A stretch of DNA of 6,110 nucleotides from Pseudomonadota bacterium (GTDB taxonomy: Bacteria > Pseudomonadota > Gammaproteobacteria > Halothiobacillales > Halothiobacillaceae): assembly GCA_021795795.1 (NCBI GenBank), contig JAJYPA010000496.1:1-6110 (forward strand). Reading direction: 5' to 3'. The notes under the pieces are model-generated. The model worked only from the letters and a program-made list of their open reading frames with translations, did not search any database and was not told where the DNA came from. The position numbers were made by a program, and so were the translations under genes. Each line of letters opens with the position of its first letter. Positions within the stretch are counted from its first letter, which is position 1. This document shows positions 5,537-6,110 of this stretch, in pieces.

Positions 5537-5918
5537 ATGACCGGCCCCACCAGTGGATAGTCTTTACCCTGATCACAAGGTAGGTCTGAAACTTCGCCCG
5601 AGCCTAGCTAGTATGCCTCTGCTGCTAGCCGAGCGGCAGAGGCATACTGGCATGACTTATGGGGAAATGGACTTGCTTCCCGCTATCCCGATATTCTGCA
5701 TAGGCTTCTTCTCGTTCCTGCAGGTCGGCGGTTCCGATTCCTCTCCAACCCGCCGCTGTGCGGGTAGCCTGCTGATACTGGGCGTCACCACAGCCATTCG
5801 GCAGAAATTGCCGGATGAGGCTTCACTCATCATCACTTCCATTACCTGTGGTGCCGGGATCGCTAATCTACAAGCCGTGATCCCGTGCGTGATCAAACGT
5901 CAAAGTCGCCTGATATGA
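5537..5918 (+). pseudogene. Frameshifted, truncated CynX/NimT-family MFS transporter remnant
   Basis: The frame from GTG 5553 to TGA 5916-5918 encodes 121 residues resembling the N-terminal third of CynX/NimT (YeaN-type) transporters. Recognisable parts are LKLRPSLAS, DLLPAIPIFCIGFFSFL, LLILGVTTAIRQ and the helix ITSITCGAGIANLQAVIPCVIKRQ, which ends in the family's KR motif. The true start was probably the ATG at 5537, two bases after the MarR stop. It is now out of frame: WIVFTLI (5554-5574) is read in a second frame before the main one takes over, so at least two indels lie between 5550 and 5585. Nothing like the remaining two thirds of a ~390-residue transporter follows position 5918. With the MarR fragment it appears to be a former regulator-transporter pair, now decayed. 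Confidence 0.75.
5607..5651. repeat. 16-bp inverted repeat within the transporter remnant
   Basis: The arms 5607-5622 and 5636-5651 pair over 16 positions with a single G-T mismatch; the inner 13 (AGTATGCCTCTGC against GCAGAGGCATACT) are perfect. The loop is 13 bases and contains GCTAGC-like sequence. No T run follows, so it is not an intrinsic terminator. It falls inside what was coding sequence (residues ASMPLLLAERQRHTGM), so it may be incidental or an insertion scar. Confidence 0.6.
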
Positions 5919-6110
5919 CAGCAGACGCTTTCTGCCGCTCATTTTGGTGACGGCTTAAGGCGCGGCGATGGCGGAAATGCTGAATTTTCAGACCATTTTC
6001 GGTGAAGAATGGCGGATTCGGTGATCGGCGGGCGTGTCCCTCCCTCCGGCGACCTTCCCGGATGGGTAAATCCTGTGGAGGTGACTCAGTACCCGAACTG
6101 GCGGAGTGTT
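5919..6110. other. Unassigned right end
   Basis: No gene, RNA or element can be supported here. Short frames such as AEMLNFQTIFGEEWRIR (about 5966-6022) end quickly and match no family I recognise. An open frame from about 6022 runs off the window edge but has no convincing start. The sequence is richer in G+C than the operon and may belong to another mobile-element fragment or to the flanking chromosome. Confidence 0.4.

Noticed and set aside
5600..5655. Integron attC site or intrinsic terminator at the 5607-5651 hairpin
   Set aside because: It lacks the paired R/L core boxes of attC and has no T run after the stem. It also overlaps codons that still fit the transporter.
5723..5758. GGTTCCGATTCC resembling a tRNA T-arm
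   Set aside because: No acceptor or anticodon stems can be built around it, and the codons fit the transporter remnant.
5657..5896. Minus-strand frame of 79 residues
   Set aside because: It is a shadow of the CynX/NimT remnant, whose plus-strand translation carries recognisable transporter motifs.

Overview
The window looks like an accessory region of a proteobacterium, most likely a gammaproteobacterium. The evidence is family-level resemblance, moderate base composition and Shine-Dalgarno-led genes. I cannot name a genus. It reads as three pieces of different origin joined together.

Left piece (1-589, minus strand). Two small genes run leftwards. One is a complete, very charged coiled-coil protein with a basic tail. 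The other is a gene cut by the window edge whose N-terminus resembles TraR/DksA-type zinc-finger proteins. Gene pairs of this kind are common on plasmids and integrative elements. A TATAAT hexamer and a good ribosome binding site lie in front of the pair. A gene-poor stretch follows (590-1080). It holds a 32-bp imperfect inverted repeat around a strong rho-independent terminator, and then only short, stop-broken reading frames.

Central piece (1081-5296, plus strand). This is a tightly packed four-gene operon: a TauD/TfdA-type Fe(II)/2-oxoglutarate oxygenase, an AMP-forming acyl/aryl acid ligase, a 'thermostable hemolysin' family protein (probably an acyltransferase-like enzyme rather than a pore-former), and a Bcr/CflA-type major facilitator exporter. 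The genes overlap by 4 bp, lie 15 bp apart, and overlap by 1 bp in turn, so they are probably co-transcribed and translationally coupled. The parts suggest a small pathway: activate a carboxylic acid, transfer the acyl group, oxidise the precursor or product, and export a diffusible small molecule. The product is unknown. I do not recognise the cluster as a characterised one.

Right piece (about 5297-6110). Right after the exporter's stop codon comes the C-terminal half of a MarR-family regulator without its start. Two bases beyond its stop lies a frameshifted, 3'-truncated remnant of a CynX/NimT-family transporter. These look like a former marR-transporter gene pair that the operon now abuts. 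The last ~190 bases hold nothing I can identify.
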